64,000 bases of DNA from Hemerocallis citrina. Lineage: Eukaryota > Streptophyta > Magnoliopsida > Asparagales > Asphodelaceae. The DNA lies in assembly GCA_017893485.1 (NCBI GenBank), contig CM030366.1, positions 181,871,981 to 181,935,980 of the forward strand, written 5' to 3'. How positions within the stretch are numbered: position 1 is the stretch's first letter; each line of letters opens with the position of its first letter. Position numbers and translations under genes: made by a program. Under the pieces are notes generated by a model, which was not told where the DNA came from, did not search any database, and saw only the letters and a list, made by a program, of their open reading frames with translations. Positions 1-10,163 of the stretch are shown here, one piece after another.

Positions 1-729
1 GTCAAGGAAAGAACTAACACAAAATTGTACTCAATCAGAAAACAAACAATTAACCTCTAAAAATAGGTATGAATATTGCAAGATCAAAACTCCATTTAGT
101 GACAGATAATGAAACAAAGAATTAAAGGTCTTAGAGTAATTATTCACTTTTAATTCTTGGTTTAACTAAGCCATTCGATCTCTGTTTACTCCAATTTTCT
201 ATTCAAATATAAGATAAATGACCAAGTCGGATCTGACTTATTCCAATTAATACTACATGATGCTTGGTGATGAAAGCATTCAAGAGGAATGATGTGCGAA
301 TAAAATTCAATAAGTGAAATATTCATTTTTCTACATCTAATGAGATCATGCAAGAGAGGTGTTGTTTTGTGCTATGAAAATGGTGTGCGACCAATCAACC
401 GAGCCCTACTCTCAAACAACCAAACAAATGTTATATAAGTAGCGGAGATGAGCATTGTAAAAACACGACAACTCTAACAAACATCACCGAAGTTGTCAAA
501 GTTGTTAATCTTTTAACTTACTATCATCCTTTTAAACTATGAGCCTCATTTTCATAATTCCCTAGCTATTTATAAGAAGTTGTTTACACGTAGCAATAGC
601 TTAAACCTATTCCAAAATCCAAAATCCAAAATCTACCACTAAATTAGCTTAAACCTATACCATGCTAAGACGATCCTAAACCTACAAATCTAACGAATAG
701 TTCAACAAGAATATAATAAAAAATCTAAA
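1..729. other. AT-rich sequence, nothing recognised
   Basis: No open frame, terminal repeat or RNA gene could be supported here. If the CACTA-type terminus near 1168 is a right-hand end, this stretch may be interior sequence of that element, whose left end would lie outside the window. Confidence 0.4.
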
Positions 730-1168
730 TCAAAATGAAAGAATAGTCACCTAGGGTTTATGAAAGAGAGAGATTGAGGAGGATAATGGCGACGAAGGAG
801 AAGTGAAGGAACGACGGCGGCGACGAGATCGAACGGTGGCAGGCGGCGAGATCGAACGGTAGCAGGCGACGAGATCGAGACGGCGGTGTCGAAATCGAAG
901 AAAGAAAGAGGAACGAAGTGGATATTGGGTTTCGGAGAGATAGGGTTTCGTCGAGGAGATTGGGTTTCGTGCGAGTTTAGGGGAAAGTGAAAAAGAGAGA
1001 GGGAAGTGGCGAATTTAGGGCGCGGGAGGGGGGTTTTCCCCGGCGTTTGAAAATGCCGGGTCTTGACGAAACCCGCTGGCGCTTTTTAACAAACACCGGG
1101 GAATGCCCCGGCGAAACACCCCAAACACAGGGGTACTTCTGCCAGATATTCCTACATATTTTGTAGTA
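730..1168. mobile_element. CACTA-type right terminus with subterminal repeats
   Basis: The stretch ends near 1168 in TTTTGTAGTA, the reverse complement of a slightly degenerate CACTA terminus. Before it, 1038-1125 holds inverted copies of a CCCCGGCGTTT-like subterminal motif. The same motif occurs at both ends of the 21319-33725 CACTA element, so these are probably one family. Upstream (730-1000) is a purine-rich region resembling the reverse complement of the leader-like sequence at 21460-21840. Only one end is visible, so length and TSD cannot be checked. Confidence 0.5.
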
Positions 1169-1461
1169 GGACGATATATTTGCCCAAAAAGATTATCCTT
1201 ATTTGAATCGTGAAACGGGTCTTATTTAATCATATATCTCCCGTTCCCTTTTCTGGTATGAATCTACCATTTTCAACAAGGGAAAACTTTAGTTGGTCAT
1301 GTTCCTTTTACGAAAAATGAAAAAAGATACACAAGAAGTATGTACACAACTTTTTGTTAGGTCTCCCTGCAATACGATTATCAAATGGAACCACTGCTCC
1401 AGTTTGAATCTAGTAGCGACATGAGTGGTTTGTACATGTTTGTACTCTACAGCACATTTGC

Positions 1462-1517
<56 letters not shown>

Positions 1518-1708
1518 ATATTTGGCTGGGACTCTGTTCGAGTCCTATCCGTATGATCAAAAACTAAAAATAAAAATAAAAATAAAAAACAAAAAAAAAA
1601 ACAAAAAAACTCGCTATTACTAAATCTTGAATTGGCCGTCGAATGAGCTTGGCCAGTAATAACTTCAATCACGGATTCATGAGCAGATTTTCAGACATTG
1701 GAAATGTC
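1169..1708. repeat. Microsatellite-bearing spacer
   Basis: It contains a (CA)n tract at about 1463-1514 and an A-rich tract at 1560-1610. Reading frames through these are repeat artefacts. Positions 1709-1713 (AGAAG) are the left TSD of Copia element A. Confidence 0.7.
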
Positions 1709-1713
1709 AGAAG

Positions 1714-2245
1714 TGTCGAGCGTATGTCTTGCATACTTGGCTTCGTTATGAAGCGAAGGAGGTCGAAACATCGATGAAGAGAAGTGAAGAAACAACATTA
1801 GTAAGCAAAGCAATTAACGGTCGACTATGCAATTGGTAGTCGACCTTCCCGACTATTTGTTTGGGGATGAGTTAATTGCGGTCGACTCCCTTTACGCAGT
1901 CGACCACCACGCACAGCTGGAAACTTATTGGGTTGATTATTTGTGAATCTTTTGGGCCCAACTTCTTCTACAAGTTAGATTGTACGACTCCTATCGTGGG
2001 TCTCTTTGTTCAGGATATATCAGACTTATATCAAGACTAAACTTAGGTTTTTTTTAATTTCTAGATCTTTATATATTGTAATAGTCTCTTTTGAGAGAAG
2101 TAGTATTTCACTGGGATTATCCATTGTAAGTGAGACTTGATAGATAGTTCTTGGTGAGTGAGTTTGTAACTTTTGTATTCTTCCCTAGTTGAATATCTCC
2201 CTATATTTTTTTCCGGATTAGGTTTGCCCGAACCGGGACAAATCT
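1714..2245 (+). repeat. 5' LTR of element A (3' end deleted)
   Basis: It aligns with 8329-8815, for example around the shared GCATACTT, CTTTTGGGCCCAACTTC and CAGGATATATC motifs. The last roughly 65 bases found in the right LTR are missing and no primer-binding site follows. Confidence 0.82.
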
Positions 2246-2247
2246 CA

Positions 2248-2391
2248 ATGAAGGAAGGTATTGCTCTTCAAGATCATGTTTCGAAGTTCAATCAAGTGTT
2301 CTGAACTGAGGGCGATAAATGCAAATGATCTAAGCGAAGAGGATGGAAAATATGCCAAGGAGAATCTTTCGGTAGCTGAAGTGATCAAGGG
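2248..2391 (+). pseudogene. Copia gag fragment (element A)
   Basis: The frame from the ATG at 2248 begins MKEGIALQDHVSKF, matching the Copia gag segment of the form MKEGxSIxEHVxxFN (UBN2/gag-polypeptide family). It meets a stop after about 18 codons. Downstream wording in shifted frames (EEDGKYAKENLSVAEVIKG) continues the gag. The same region in element D (35016-35315) reads KKDTALHDHILKFKKVL. Gag forms the particle shell. This copy is truncated at its start, has a stop, and is interrupted at 2391 by element B. Confidence 0.7.
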
Positions 2392-2541
2392 TGTTAGAAT
2401 TATTGGATTTATTATTGATTATTGAATTGAATAAACCGAGTACAATGTGTCTCTGATATATAGGAGAGAATGGAAGACTAAACCAATACATTATTCAATA
2501 TGAGACTAAACTAATCTCTCTCATCTATATAATATCTAACA
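2392..2541 (-). repeat. LTR of element B (3' LTR in its orientation)
   Basis: It begins TGTTAGAATTATTGG and ends TATCTAACA. It differs from the 3915 copy at a handful of bases. Confidence 0.93.
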
Positions 2542-3115
2542 CTCCCTCTCAAACTCAAGCTGGTTCAAACAACATGAGTTTGGAATATTAACTCAGTTGA
2601 TGTGACAGGGACGGTAAACAGTGATGCAGGAACGATGCTCAAGTAGATGGCACAGGGAAGGCACACTATGGCGCAGGGAAGGCGCATTATTGGCATATGT
2701 TGGGATCTTACCCCTGACTTGAGAATTGTCGTATGTTGTGAAAGGAAGTGGCACCCCTGACTTGAGAATTGTTGCTGAACTGAGAACTGTGATGATGTTT
2801 GATATCTCCCCCTCTCAAACTCAGTGTGAGTTTACTGACAAAAACTGTAGAAGCTGAAGGACCTGCAAGAAATTATATATATATATTTGATTTTTTTTTC
2901 TTTTTGATTTTTTTTGGAAGCTGAAAAAACATGTAGGGTTTTGGGTATGGGTTGCGAGTTCGGGTCGGGTTGAAGAGAGAAATAACAATGTTATGGGTTT
3001 GATGGGGAACGAAGATGTCGCGGCTAGGGTAGCGGGTGGTTGAGGGAGGTAGGGGTGGCAACTAGCAGCAGGGGAAAGGAGGCAGCGGTGTAGGTTGTCG
3101 ACCTGACGCCTAACA

Positions 3116-3580
3116 TCATCGACGTCGATCAGGGTTCGGAGCTTTCGGAAATGGACTTGCAGGCGAAGAGGAGAGAGGAGTCGTCAGTGTTGGCGGTAAG
3201 GATGGTGGGGATGTGGTTTGGGTGGTTGGAATTAGGGTTGTGTCAGCAGCAGAAGTGGAGGCTTGGAAATGGAGGTAGTGGCTACCGACAAGGGAGGAGG
3301 AGCAGCGGTTGAGGTGCAGTCGATGGGTTTGGATGCATGCGGTTAGGGGCTGCTGTCGAGCGGTTGTGAAGTGTGTGCAGCGGTGAAGGAGGACGACACG
3401 GGGGTTGGGTTGCAGATCTTGCTGTTGTTGCTGTTGTTCAAGGCAGCCAGAGTTGGGTTGAGAGGTTGTCGGAGTTGGAGTTGATGGTGTTGATGTTTTT
3501 GGAGATGGAGTTGTTGATCGGTTGTTGCCGAAGTTGGTTGTGTAGCCTCTGTTGTTGTTGTTGAGGAAGAGGAGCGCCAT
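3116..3580 (-). other. Low-complexity frame inside element B
   Basis: A 154-codon minus-strand frame rich in Thr, Ser, Pro and Gln, including an N4 and a Q7 run, produced by GTTGTTG and GGTGGTG-like repeats. It matches no gag or pol family that I recognise. The skewed composition makes a chance frame the likeliest reading. Confidence 0.3.
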
Positions 3581-3901
3581 GAATCAAGGCGAGGAAGATG
3601 AAGAAGACATGGAAGGTGGAGGAGTAGATTGATGTTGGAGTTGTTGATGCCGGAGTTGTCGAAGTTGTTGTTGTAGATGGCGGCTAGGGTTTTGGTAAAG
3701 GTAGTTGATGACGACTAGGGTTTTTGGATCTTGTTGTTTGTTGACAGCTTGGGTTTTTTGATCTTGTTGTTTGATGACGGCTAGGATTTTGGAGACTTGA
3801 CCGGGAGTGAGATGTTGGGAGGTGGAGTGATTTCGATGAAGACGAGAATCACTCCACCTCGATAACGAGGATCAAATTAATATAGGCCTTATAAGAATAA
3901 A

Positions 3902-3914
3902 GGCTCTGATACCA
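3902..3914 (-). promoter_or_regulatory. Primer-binding site of element B
   Basis: On the minus strand this reads TGGTATCAGAGCC directly after the 5' LTR. It is complementary to the 3' end of plant initiator Met-tRNA, as is usual for Copia elements. Confidence 0.92.
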
Positions 3915-4064
3915 TGATAGAATTATTGGATTTATTATTGATTACTGAATTGAATAAACTGAGTACAATGTGTCTCCTATATATAGGAGAGAAGGGAAGA
4001 CTAAAACAATACATTATTCAATATGGGACTAACCTAATCTCTCTCATCTATATAATATCTAACA
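3915..4064 (-). repeat. LTR of element B (5' LTR in its orientation)
   Basis: It begins TGATAGAATTATTGG on the plus strand and ends TATCTAACA, followed by the TSD AAGGG. Confidence 0.93.
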
Positions 4065-4069
4065 AAGGG

Positions 4070-4633
4070 CTTGAAAGAAGATCAACTTAGGAAGGAGACT
4101 CATAAATCATCGTCTGCCTCCACAATTTGCTTAACAATGGAAGATTCTTCAATTAAAAATCATAGTGTGCATAAAGGTGTGATTCATTGCCGATATTGCA
4201 AAAAAAACTTGGGCATTACAGGAAGAATTATCACAAGTTATTGAATCAAAAGAGCGCCAATATTGTTAGTGCATATGAGTCAGGTGACAATTTTGATTGT
4301 TTTCTGGTTTCAAATTCTTTAGATGTGGATTCTGGTTGGTTTCTTAATTCGGTTAATTCTTCAAACATTTGCTCCGAAAAGGAGAAGTTTTCTACTTACA
4401 AGTCAACAACGGGTCGTTGTGTGAGAACACGTACTAGTGAGGATTGTGATGTAGTTGATGAGAGAACAATTGAGTTGGAGATGCCAGATAATAATATGTA
4501 CACTAGGGAAGTCATGCATATACCTCTGCTGAAACAAAATTTGATATCCTTGGGAACTCTGGAAACACATGGCTGCAACCCGCAGGTACACAAAATGAGG
4601 TGGAGTTCTGTCTATTTGGGAATCTCATCGTAA
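4070..4633 (+). pseudogene. Copia gag C-terminus, zinc knuckle and protease remnant (element A)
   Basis: The frame from about 4187 carries LGHYRKNYHKL, the second half of a Copia zinc knuckle. The first half (HCRYCKK) sits in another frame just upstream, with an A-rich run at the join, so a frameshift splits the motif. Then follow DSGWFLN, a degenerate form of the protease DSGASxH site, and REVMHIPLLKQNLISLGTL, matching the conserved RHVPxLxxNLISLGxL block after the catalytic Asp. The protease would mature the polyprotein, but here the active-site Gly-Ala is altered and the knuckle is broken. Nothing recognisable as integrase follows. Confidence 0.8.
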
Positions 4634-4826
4634 GGTGATGTTCGGAAAGAGGGGTGTTGGACCAAGTCAACACAACCTTTACAAGAATTGTGTGAATTAA
4701 AAATTTTGTGCAAGCATTTGTATGCTCATTATTTCTAAAGCGCGTCATCTAGTCTTCCGCCACTAGAATTATCGAAGTAAGACTACAACGTTCGAATACC
4801 ATCAAGAGGTCGAGAGTGCCTCGGGG

Positions 4827-5502
4827 TGTTGAAGAATCTACCACACAACTCGTAGTGCTAATAGCGGAAACACACCACAAGCAATAGAAACTCCAAAGAC
4901 TTAGATGAACCAAGAACAAGCCACCACAATATATGCAAGATCTCACAAGAACACAATCAATATGCAGAGATAACCAATACTTCTTATTCCCCAAGAAATA
5001 CAAAGATTACAAAAGAGATTACAACTCTCAATCTCTCTTTCTCATCTTTGAAACACTCAGCACAATCTCCTCTTAAAGTTGAACATTGATAACGGCTCAC
5101 CAAATATCTCTATTTGGATCATTAAAGATATCTAAACCCTAGAGTCTACGGCCATATATATAGCCCCCAAGTAAACCCTAAAAGATAAACACAGATCAAG
5201 TAATTGGGCCTTAAACTCATAAGTCGGTCGACCGCAACGTGTAGAGTCAGACCCGAGACTCGACCGGTCGACTACACCCCCAAGGTCGATTGACCGTCCT
5301 CTCCTCTGTTGGACCCTGTACACTCGAAGAACTCTCAGCAGCTATGGTCTGTCGACTGCACCCCCAGGTCGGTCGACCGCAACTCTCCAGGCTACACTTC
5401 TTCTACTTGATGTTGTCTTCTCTTGCTGTCTTCGTGTTCTCCTCTTCTTCTCCAACTTCAAGTACTCCGTGCCTACGTGTATTTGAGGCCAAAACCCTAA
5501 CA
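4827..5502 (-). repeat. 3' LTR of element C
   Basis: It shares long blocks with 7388-8107, including the GGTCGGTCGACCGCAACTC-like region and the end AGGCCAAAACCCTAACA. Confidence 0.92.
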
Positions 5503-5662
5503 ATCTTCCACTTGGACCAAATACACCATGCTTAAAAGTTATTGCAATCTTTACCCCGCATTATCTCTGCCAATCTCCCATTTTCATGGAAGACCCAAGT
5601 ACTCTCCACTCGCATGAAGAGCACCTCCGCCATTCCACCATGTGGAGTGCACCAACCACCCC

Positions 5663-6655
5663 TCATCGCCTCATGAAGGATGTGCTCCACCAATCGCATA
5701 AAGCACGAATACCGGAGAAACAACCTCCCTTGTCGGATTCCGTGTTATGAGACTCTCCAACTCGCAAAATCTCCATCAACACCGGACATGGTTCAAAGCC
5801 TCTCAATGCACCCTTTGCACTAGAAACCTCCATGGACGACACATCTACAATATCCACAGACTGTTCAATCCCTACAGTCCCAATTCGGTTACCCTCATCG
5901 ACATCACCCTGCATATCGATACCAGTGCTCTCTATCACACAAGAGAGACTTGAAGCTTCAACTACCAATTCGCAAAGTACCCTCATCGCAGCAACGTCTT
6001 GCCCTCTAGGATAACTTCCATGGCCAGAAGCTCCCACTAAATTAGTAACCTCCCATCCACAACTGAAAGAACTCGGTTGTAACCCACACAACTTACTACT
6101 CGATTCCGGTTGAGAGTCAACTACAGAAGAAATGCCCCTCACATCTCTAAGCAAATACAGCGTTCCCTCACGCTTTCCTTTTACAATCACCCTTGAACCT
6201 GCAGCTATACACCACTCCCCACTACTAACTATTGTAGACAACCCCTCCTTGCCTAACCTTCCAATCGAGATAAGATTTTTCTTCAAGTATGGAACATGCC
6301 TTGTCTCCCGCAAGACAACACTTTGATCATCATTGGTGTTCACGCAAACAGTACCAACCCCATGCACAGGACACCGGTGACCATTCCCCACGATCACTTC
6401 TTCAAAAGAACCCTCCTCGTAGTCATCAAATACCTCTCTCCTCGAAGTGCAATGAAAAGAAGCTCCTGAATCAATACACCAATCTTGAGTGCCTAATTCC
6501 TCCCAAGCTGATAAGCATAAATCCTCAACAAGCCCCACTTGAGAATCCTTTGGAGTATCTCTCTTCGGTTTCTCCTGCTTCTTCTTCATATAAGACTTGC
6601 AACTGCGCATCATGTGACCCTTCTTGTGATAATACCAGCACTCAGGCCATGTCAC
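5663..6655 (-). pseudogene. Copia zinc knuckle and protease with hinge (element C)
   Basis: A 330-codon open frame. Residues 5-18 hold a knuckle-like CWYYHKKGHMMRSC, in which the second Cys of the usual CxxC is replaced by His. Residues about 59-68 are WCIDSGASFH, an intact pepsin-type active site, followed near residues 117-131 by RHVPYLKKNLISIGR. The remaining part (from about residue 180) is acidic and Ser-rich and looks like the variable hinge between integrase and reverse transcriptase. Integrase and RT are absent although the frame stays open, so this is a deletion derivative. Its protease block is better kept than those of elements A and D. Confidence 0.85.
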
Positions 6656-7257
6656 CCATCATTGTCATCAGACACACTCTCAGATGAACTACTCTGATCC
6701 TTTCTTCTTCGACTGCTCTTAGATCTCCCACTTCTCTTCTCAACGTATATTGCGGAATCTCTAGAAGATAATGATTGATATCCCCCATTTCTCACCCTTC
6801 TTACATTCTCATTCAGAATGCTGCTCACCACATCCTGTAGAGTCGTCGAATCTGTCATAGTGCCTGTAATGGTCTGTTCCACCGTACCATAACTATCGGG
6901 TAAAGTAGATAGAAGTAATAATGACTACCCCCTCTTTGAAAACTTCAAACCTGCAGCTTTCATCTGGTTGTAAACCATACAGTAATTGTTCACATGCTCT
7001 GTTACTGAACCCCCTTCCCTCAACTTCATATTAACCAATTTCTTCAGATGAAGAATTTGATTAAATGCCGACGGTTTCTCATACATATCCGTGAGAATCT
7101 CCATAGTCTCCTTTGTGGTATTTGCCTTCGAGATATGAAATAACGCTTTCTTACTCAGCCCCAACTGAATCTGCCCCAGCACCTTCTGATCCAAAAGATT
7201 CCAATCCGCCAAGACCTTTGCATCCTTGTCTGCACCTACCAGATTCTCATCAAACAA
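6652..7257 (-). pseudogene. Copia gag (element C), frames 6925-7257 and 6652-6882
   Basis: The first part (110 codons) begins near 7257 and contains WNLLDQKVLGQIQLGL and TDMYEKPSAFNQILHLKKL, typical of the UBN2-type gag of Copia elements (shell protein). A stop and frame change near 6925 separate it from the second part, which is basic and Ser/Arg-rich (RRVRNGGYQSL, KRSGRSKSSRRRK), the nucleic-acid-binding stretch before the zinc knuckle. The second part overlaps the start of the protease frame by a few bases. The true N-terminus probably lies upstream toward 7380, where several stops occur. Confidence 0.8.
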
Positions 7258-7387
7258 CGAACCATCAAGATCTTTCTAACGAAGATACGCTATCATCTGA
7301 ATCTTCCACATCGCGAATTTACTCCCATCGAATTTCTCGTCTTCATTGTGTTATCGGCCATCTCGAACCAACTGCTCTGATACCATT

Positions 7388-8107
7388 TGTTGAACCCCAC
7401 AACTCGTAGTGCTAATAGCGGAAACACACCATAAGCAATAGAAACTCCTAAGACTTAGATGAACCCAGAACAAGCCACCACAATATATGTAAGATCTCAC
7501 AAGAACACAGTCAATATGCATAGATAACTAATACTTCTTATTCTCCAAGAAATACAAAGATTACAAAAGAGATTGCAACTCTCAATCTCTTTCTCTCTCT
7601 CACCTTTGAAACACTCGGCACAATTCTCTCTTGAAGTTGAACAATGATAACGTCTCACCAAATCTCTCTCTTTGGATTATCAAAGATATCTAAACCCTAG
7701 AGTCTACAGCAATATATATATAGCCCCCAAGTAAACCCTAAAAGATAAATACAAATCTAGCAATTGGGCCTTAAACTTGTAAGCCAAAAAACAAGCAGCC
7801 GCCGAAGTCGGTGGACCGCACCCCCAAGGTCAGTCGTCCGCAACGTGTAGAGTTAGACCCGAGACTCGACCGGTCGACTGCACCCCCAAGGTCGGTCGAC
7901 CGTCCTCTCCTCTGTTGGACCCTGCACATTCGAAGAACTCTCAGCAGCCAGGGTCGATGACCGCATCCCCAGGTCGGTCGACCGCAACTCTCCAGGCTAC
8001 ATTTCTTCTACTTGCAGTTGTATTCTCTTGTTGTCTTTGTCTCATCCTCTTCTTCTCCAACTTCAAGTACTATGTGCCTACATGTATTTGAGGCCAAAAC
8101 CCTAACA
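7388..8107 (-). repeat. 5' LTR of element C
   Basis: 720 bp, TGTTGAACCCC to CCCTAACA, followed by the TSD CGGGG. Confidence 0.92.
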
Positions 8108-8328
8108 CGGGGTAGGTGGAGTTTGTGTGGAGGGTGCTCCTCCATGTTAATGCCTAATGAGGTGTGCCCTTGAGGGGGCATACTGATTGGTGAAATAAGG
8201 TGGAATATAGATTCAACTAGCTGAGGAAACTACTGAACCGAGTTCGTTTACAGGTGGAGAACAAAATAGTCTAGAGGTGATTAATCACTTAGTATTGATA
8301 GCACGTGTATGCAATTCAAAGTGGAGAT

Positions 8329-8888
8329 TATTTAGTATATGTCTTGCATACTTAGGTTTGTTATAAGGAGAAGATGTGAAGTGAAGGATGTTGAAGCATC
8401 AATGAAGAGAAGTGAATCAACAACAACAGCAGACAAAGCAATTGCCGGTCGACTGAGCAATTGGCAGTCGACCGTCCTAACTCTCTGTTTGGTGATGAAT
8501 TAATTGCGTTTGACTGCCCATTTAAGCAGTCAACCACCATGCGCTGCTGGAAACTTATTGGGCAGATTATTTATGAATCTTTTGGGCCCAACTTCTTCTA
8601 CAAGTCAGATCGTACGAATTCTATCGTTTATCTCTTTATTCAGGATATATCGAACGATTATTGTATCAAGACTAACTTAGGGTTTCTCTTCTTGTTGAGT
8701 GAGTTTGTAACTTTTGTAATATTCTCTAGTTGAATAATATCTCTCTATATTTTTCTCTCGAATTGGATTCATCCAAACTGGAACAAATCTTTGTGTGATC
8801 GGTGTGATATACTTGCTTGGTGGTTTATCAGATGGGTCATTGCTTTTCGCTACTAAAGCTCTTACTCCACTGTGCCACATTCCTAACA
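8329..8888 (+). repeat. 3' LTR of element A
   Basis: About 560 bp, starting TATTTAGTATATG (TG mutated to TA) and ending CCTAACA, followed by the TSD AGAAG. The related solo LTR E (11304-19018) shares blocks such as ACTTAGGGTTTCTCTT. Confidence 0.88.
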
Positions 8889-8893
8889 AGAAG

Positions 8894-9341
8894 CTCTAGC
8901 TCGACTAGCAAAGTTTTATATCATTCAAGGCAATATTGGTGTGATGAGAAAGAGTACGATCTTGGAGAGAAACGAAATACCTTGATTTGAGGGTTTAAGA
9001 TCCCGTTTATAGAGTATTTAGGCTATCTTCATTGATCTGATATGGTCCTATACATGTTCTGACCCAGCCAACACCATGCTGGACTAGTGTTGTTTTTATT
9101 TTTAATTCCTACACTAAGTGAGGTAGAGGAAACTTAAACCATAATTTTTTTTGCCCATGTAATTTTTAAATGGTTCTAGTATACCCAACAATTGGGTGGA
9201 AGTACAAAGTTCAGGATTCTGAGACTTGTTTTTTCTAGTACGATGCAGATTTGTTTCTATAGCACTAATTAATGGAATATAACATAACATAACCTCATTG
9301 TTTGGGTTTGGATACGTGAGAGAATGGTAAGAGATATCATG
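8894..9341. other. Unassigned spacer
   Basis: No coding frame, repeat end or RNA gene recognised. Confidence 0.4.
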
Positions 9342-9349
9342 GTTTGGAT

Positions 9350-10155
9350 CAAGGCTGGCCCAACACTTACTGAGGTCTTAAACGAACTCCGAAATGAGGC
9401 ATTTTAAAAGTTTATAATAATATTTTGGTAAAATTAATATATTTTTATTTAAATATTATCTTTCGGGCTTTTTAAAATGCAAAATCATTTATTATATTAT
9501 TATAATCAATTTCGGGTTTTTTCGTATGTTAGGAGGTCTATGTCGGACTTTTTGGTATGTGAGGAGGCCTTTATTCTTTAGATAAATTTAATATATTTTT
9601 ATTTAAATCTAATATTATAATGGGAGAGTTGAGGTTGTTATTTGTAGACAACCTATAATTTGTAGACATGCATTCAACCATCTAATCTCAACCATTCATT
9701 TTTAAGTGAAAGTTATATTAACCATACATTTACTCAACTGTTGTTAGTTACCATAATACCCTCAAAGTTCAAATTTATTTACGACATAATTATTTACAAA
9801 AGTGTCACTCATATAAAATAAAATATTTTTTTGCCATTATAAGGAGTATGTGATGAGATTTATAAGGAGTATGTGATGAGTAAAGGGACTTACTCAGGTT
9901 CGAGGCCAGATTACATCTTACTATTTATTATATATAATTTTTTTAATAATTAGAACGTGCATTGCACGTACAGATTACTAGTTTTTATTTAAATGTTATC
10001 TTTCGGGCTTTTTGAGATGCAAAATTATTTATTATATTATTGTAATCAATTTCGAATTTTTTGGTATGTGAGGAGCCCTTTATTCTTTAGATTTTTTTTT
10101 TTTTTTGAGTCCTAAAGCCCTAGCTTTGGTTGCTTTACCCCTTGGGCCGGCCCTG
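9350..10155. mobile_element. Non-autonomous hAT element with nested Helitron
   Basis: The termini are CAAGGCTGGCCCAA at the left and the inverse TTGGGCCGGCCCTG at the right, a known plant hAT end type. The 8-bp TSD GTTTGGAT at 9342-9349 and 10156-10163 is perfect. No transposase is present. The interior has two similar segments (about 9425-9530 and 9985-10090, both with ATCTTTCGGGCTTTTT) between which a Helitron is inserted. Confidence 0.9.
9608..9981 (+). mobile_element. Small non-autonomous Helitron
   Basis: It begins TCTAATATTATAATGGGAG after an A and ends with the hairpin ACGTGCATTGCACGT followed by ...CTAG and a T. This fits Helitron rules: 5' TC, 3' hairpin plus CTRR, insertion between A and T, no TSD. 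A related copy lies inverted at 15766-16118. Confidence 0.85.
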
Positions 10156-10163
10156 GTTTGGAT

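Larger units (their letters stand above)
2392..4064 (-). mobile_element. Miniature non-autonomous LTR retrotransposon B
   Basis: Two LTRs of 150 bp each (2392-2541 and 3915-4064) flank 1373 bp, with a perfect TSD AAGGG at 2387-2391 and 4065-4069. Orientation is minus: next to the right LTR, 3902-3914 is the reverse complement of TGGTATCAGAGCC, the primer site for initiator Met-tRNA, and next to the left LTR the minus strand reads GAGAGGGAG, a polypurine tract. The interior has no gag or pol, so the element must have depended on other elements. It sits inside the gag of element A. Confidence 0.93.
4827..8107 (-). mobile_element. Copia-type LTR element C, gag-protease only
   Basis: LTRs at 4827-5502 and 7388-8107 start TGTTGAA and end CCCTAACA on the plus strand, with a perfect TSD CGGGG at 4822-4826 and 8108-8112. 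Orientation is minus: the sequence just left of 7388 is the reverse complement of a Met-tRNA primer site (GGTATCAGAGCAG), and the minus strand reads AAGTGGAAGAT before the left LTR. The interior (5503-7387) codes for gag and protease only. The left LTR is about 44 bp shorter than the right. Confidence 0.93.
1714..8888 (+). mobile_element. Copia-type LTR element A, gag-protease only, with two nested insertions
   Basis: The left LTR starts at 1714 (TGTCGAG) and the right LTR covers 8329-8888, ending CCTAACA. The TSD AGAAG is at 1709-1713 and 8889-8893. A purine tract just before 8329 (AAAGTGGAGAT) is the polypurine tract. The left LTR is recognisable to about 2245, where it joins gag sequence directly, so its end, the primer site and the gag start are deleted. 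Coding remains are gag (2248-2391 and from 4070), zinc knuckle and protease (to 4633). After element C the host resumes at 8113 and reaches the polypurine tract without integrase or reverse transcriptase. Confidence 0.88.

Noticed and set aside
1289..1672. Overlapping frames with (CV)n or (TH)n runs
   Set aside because: They are translations of the (CA)n microsatellite and an A-rich tract, with no other protein signal.
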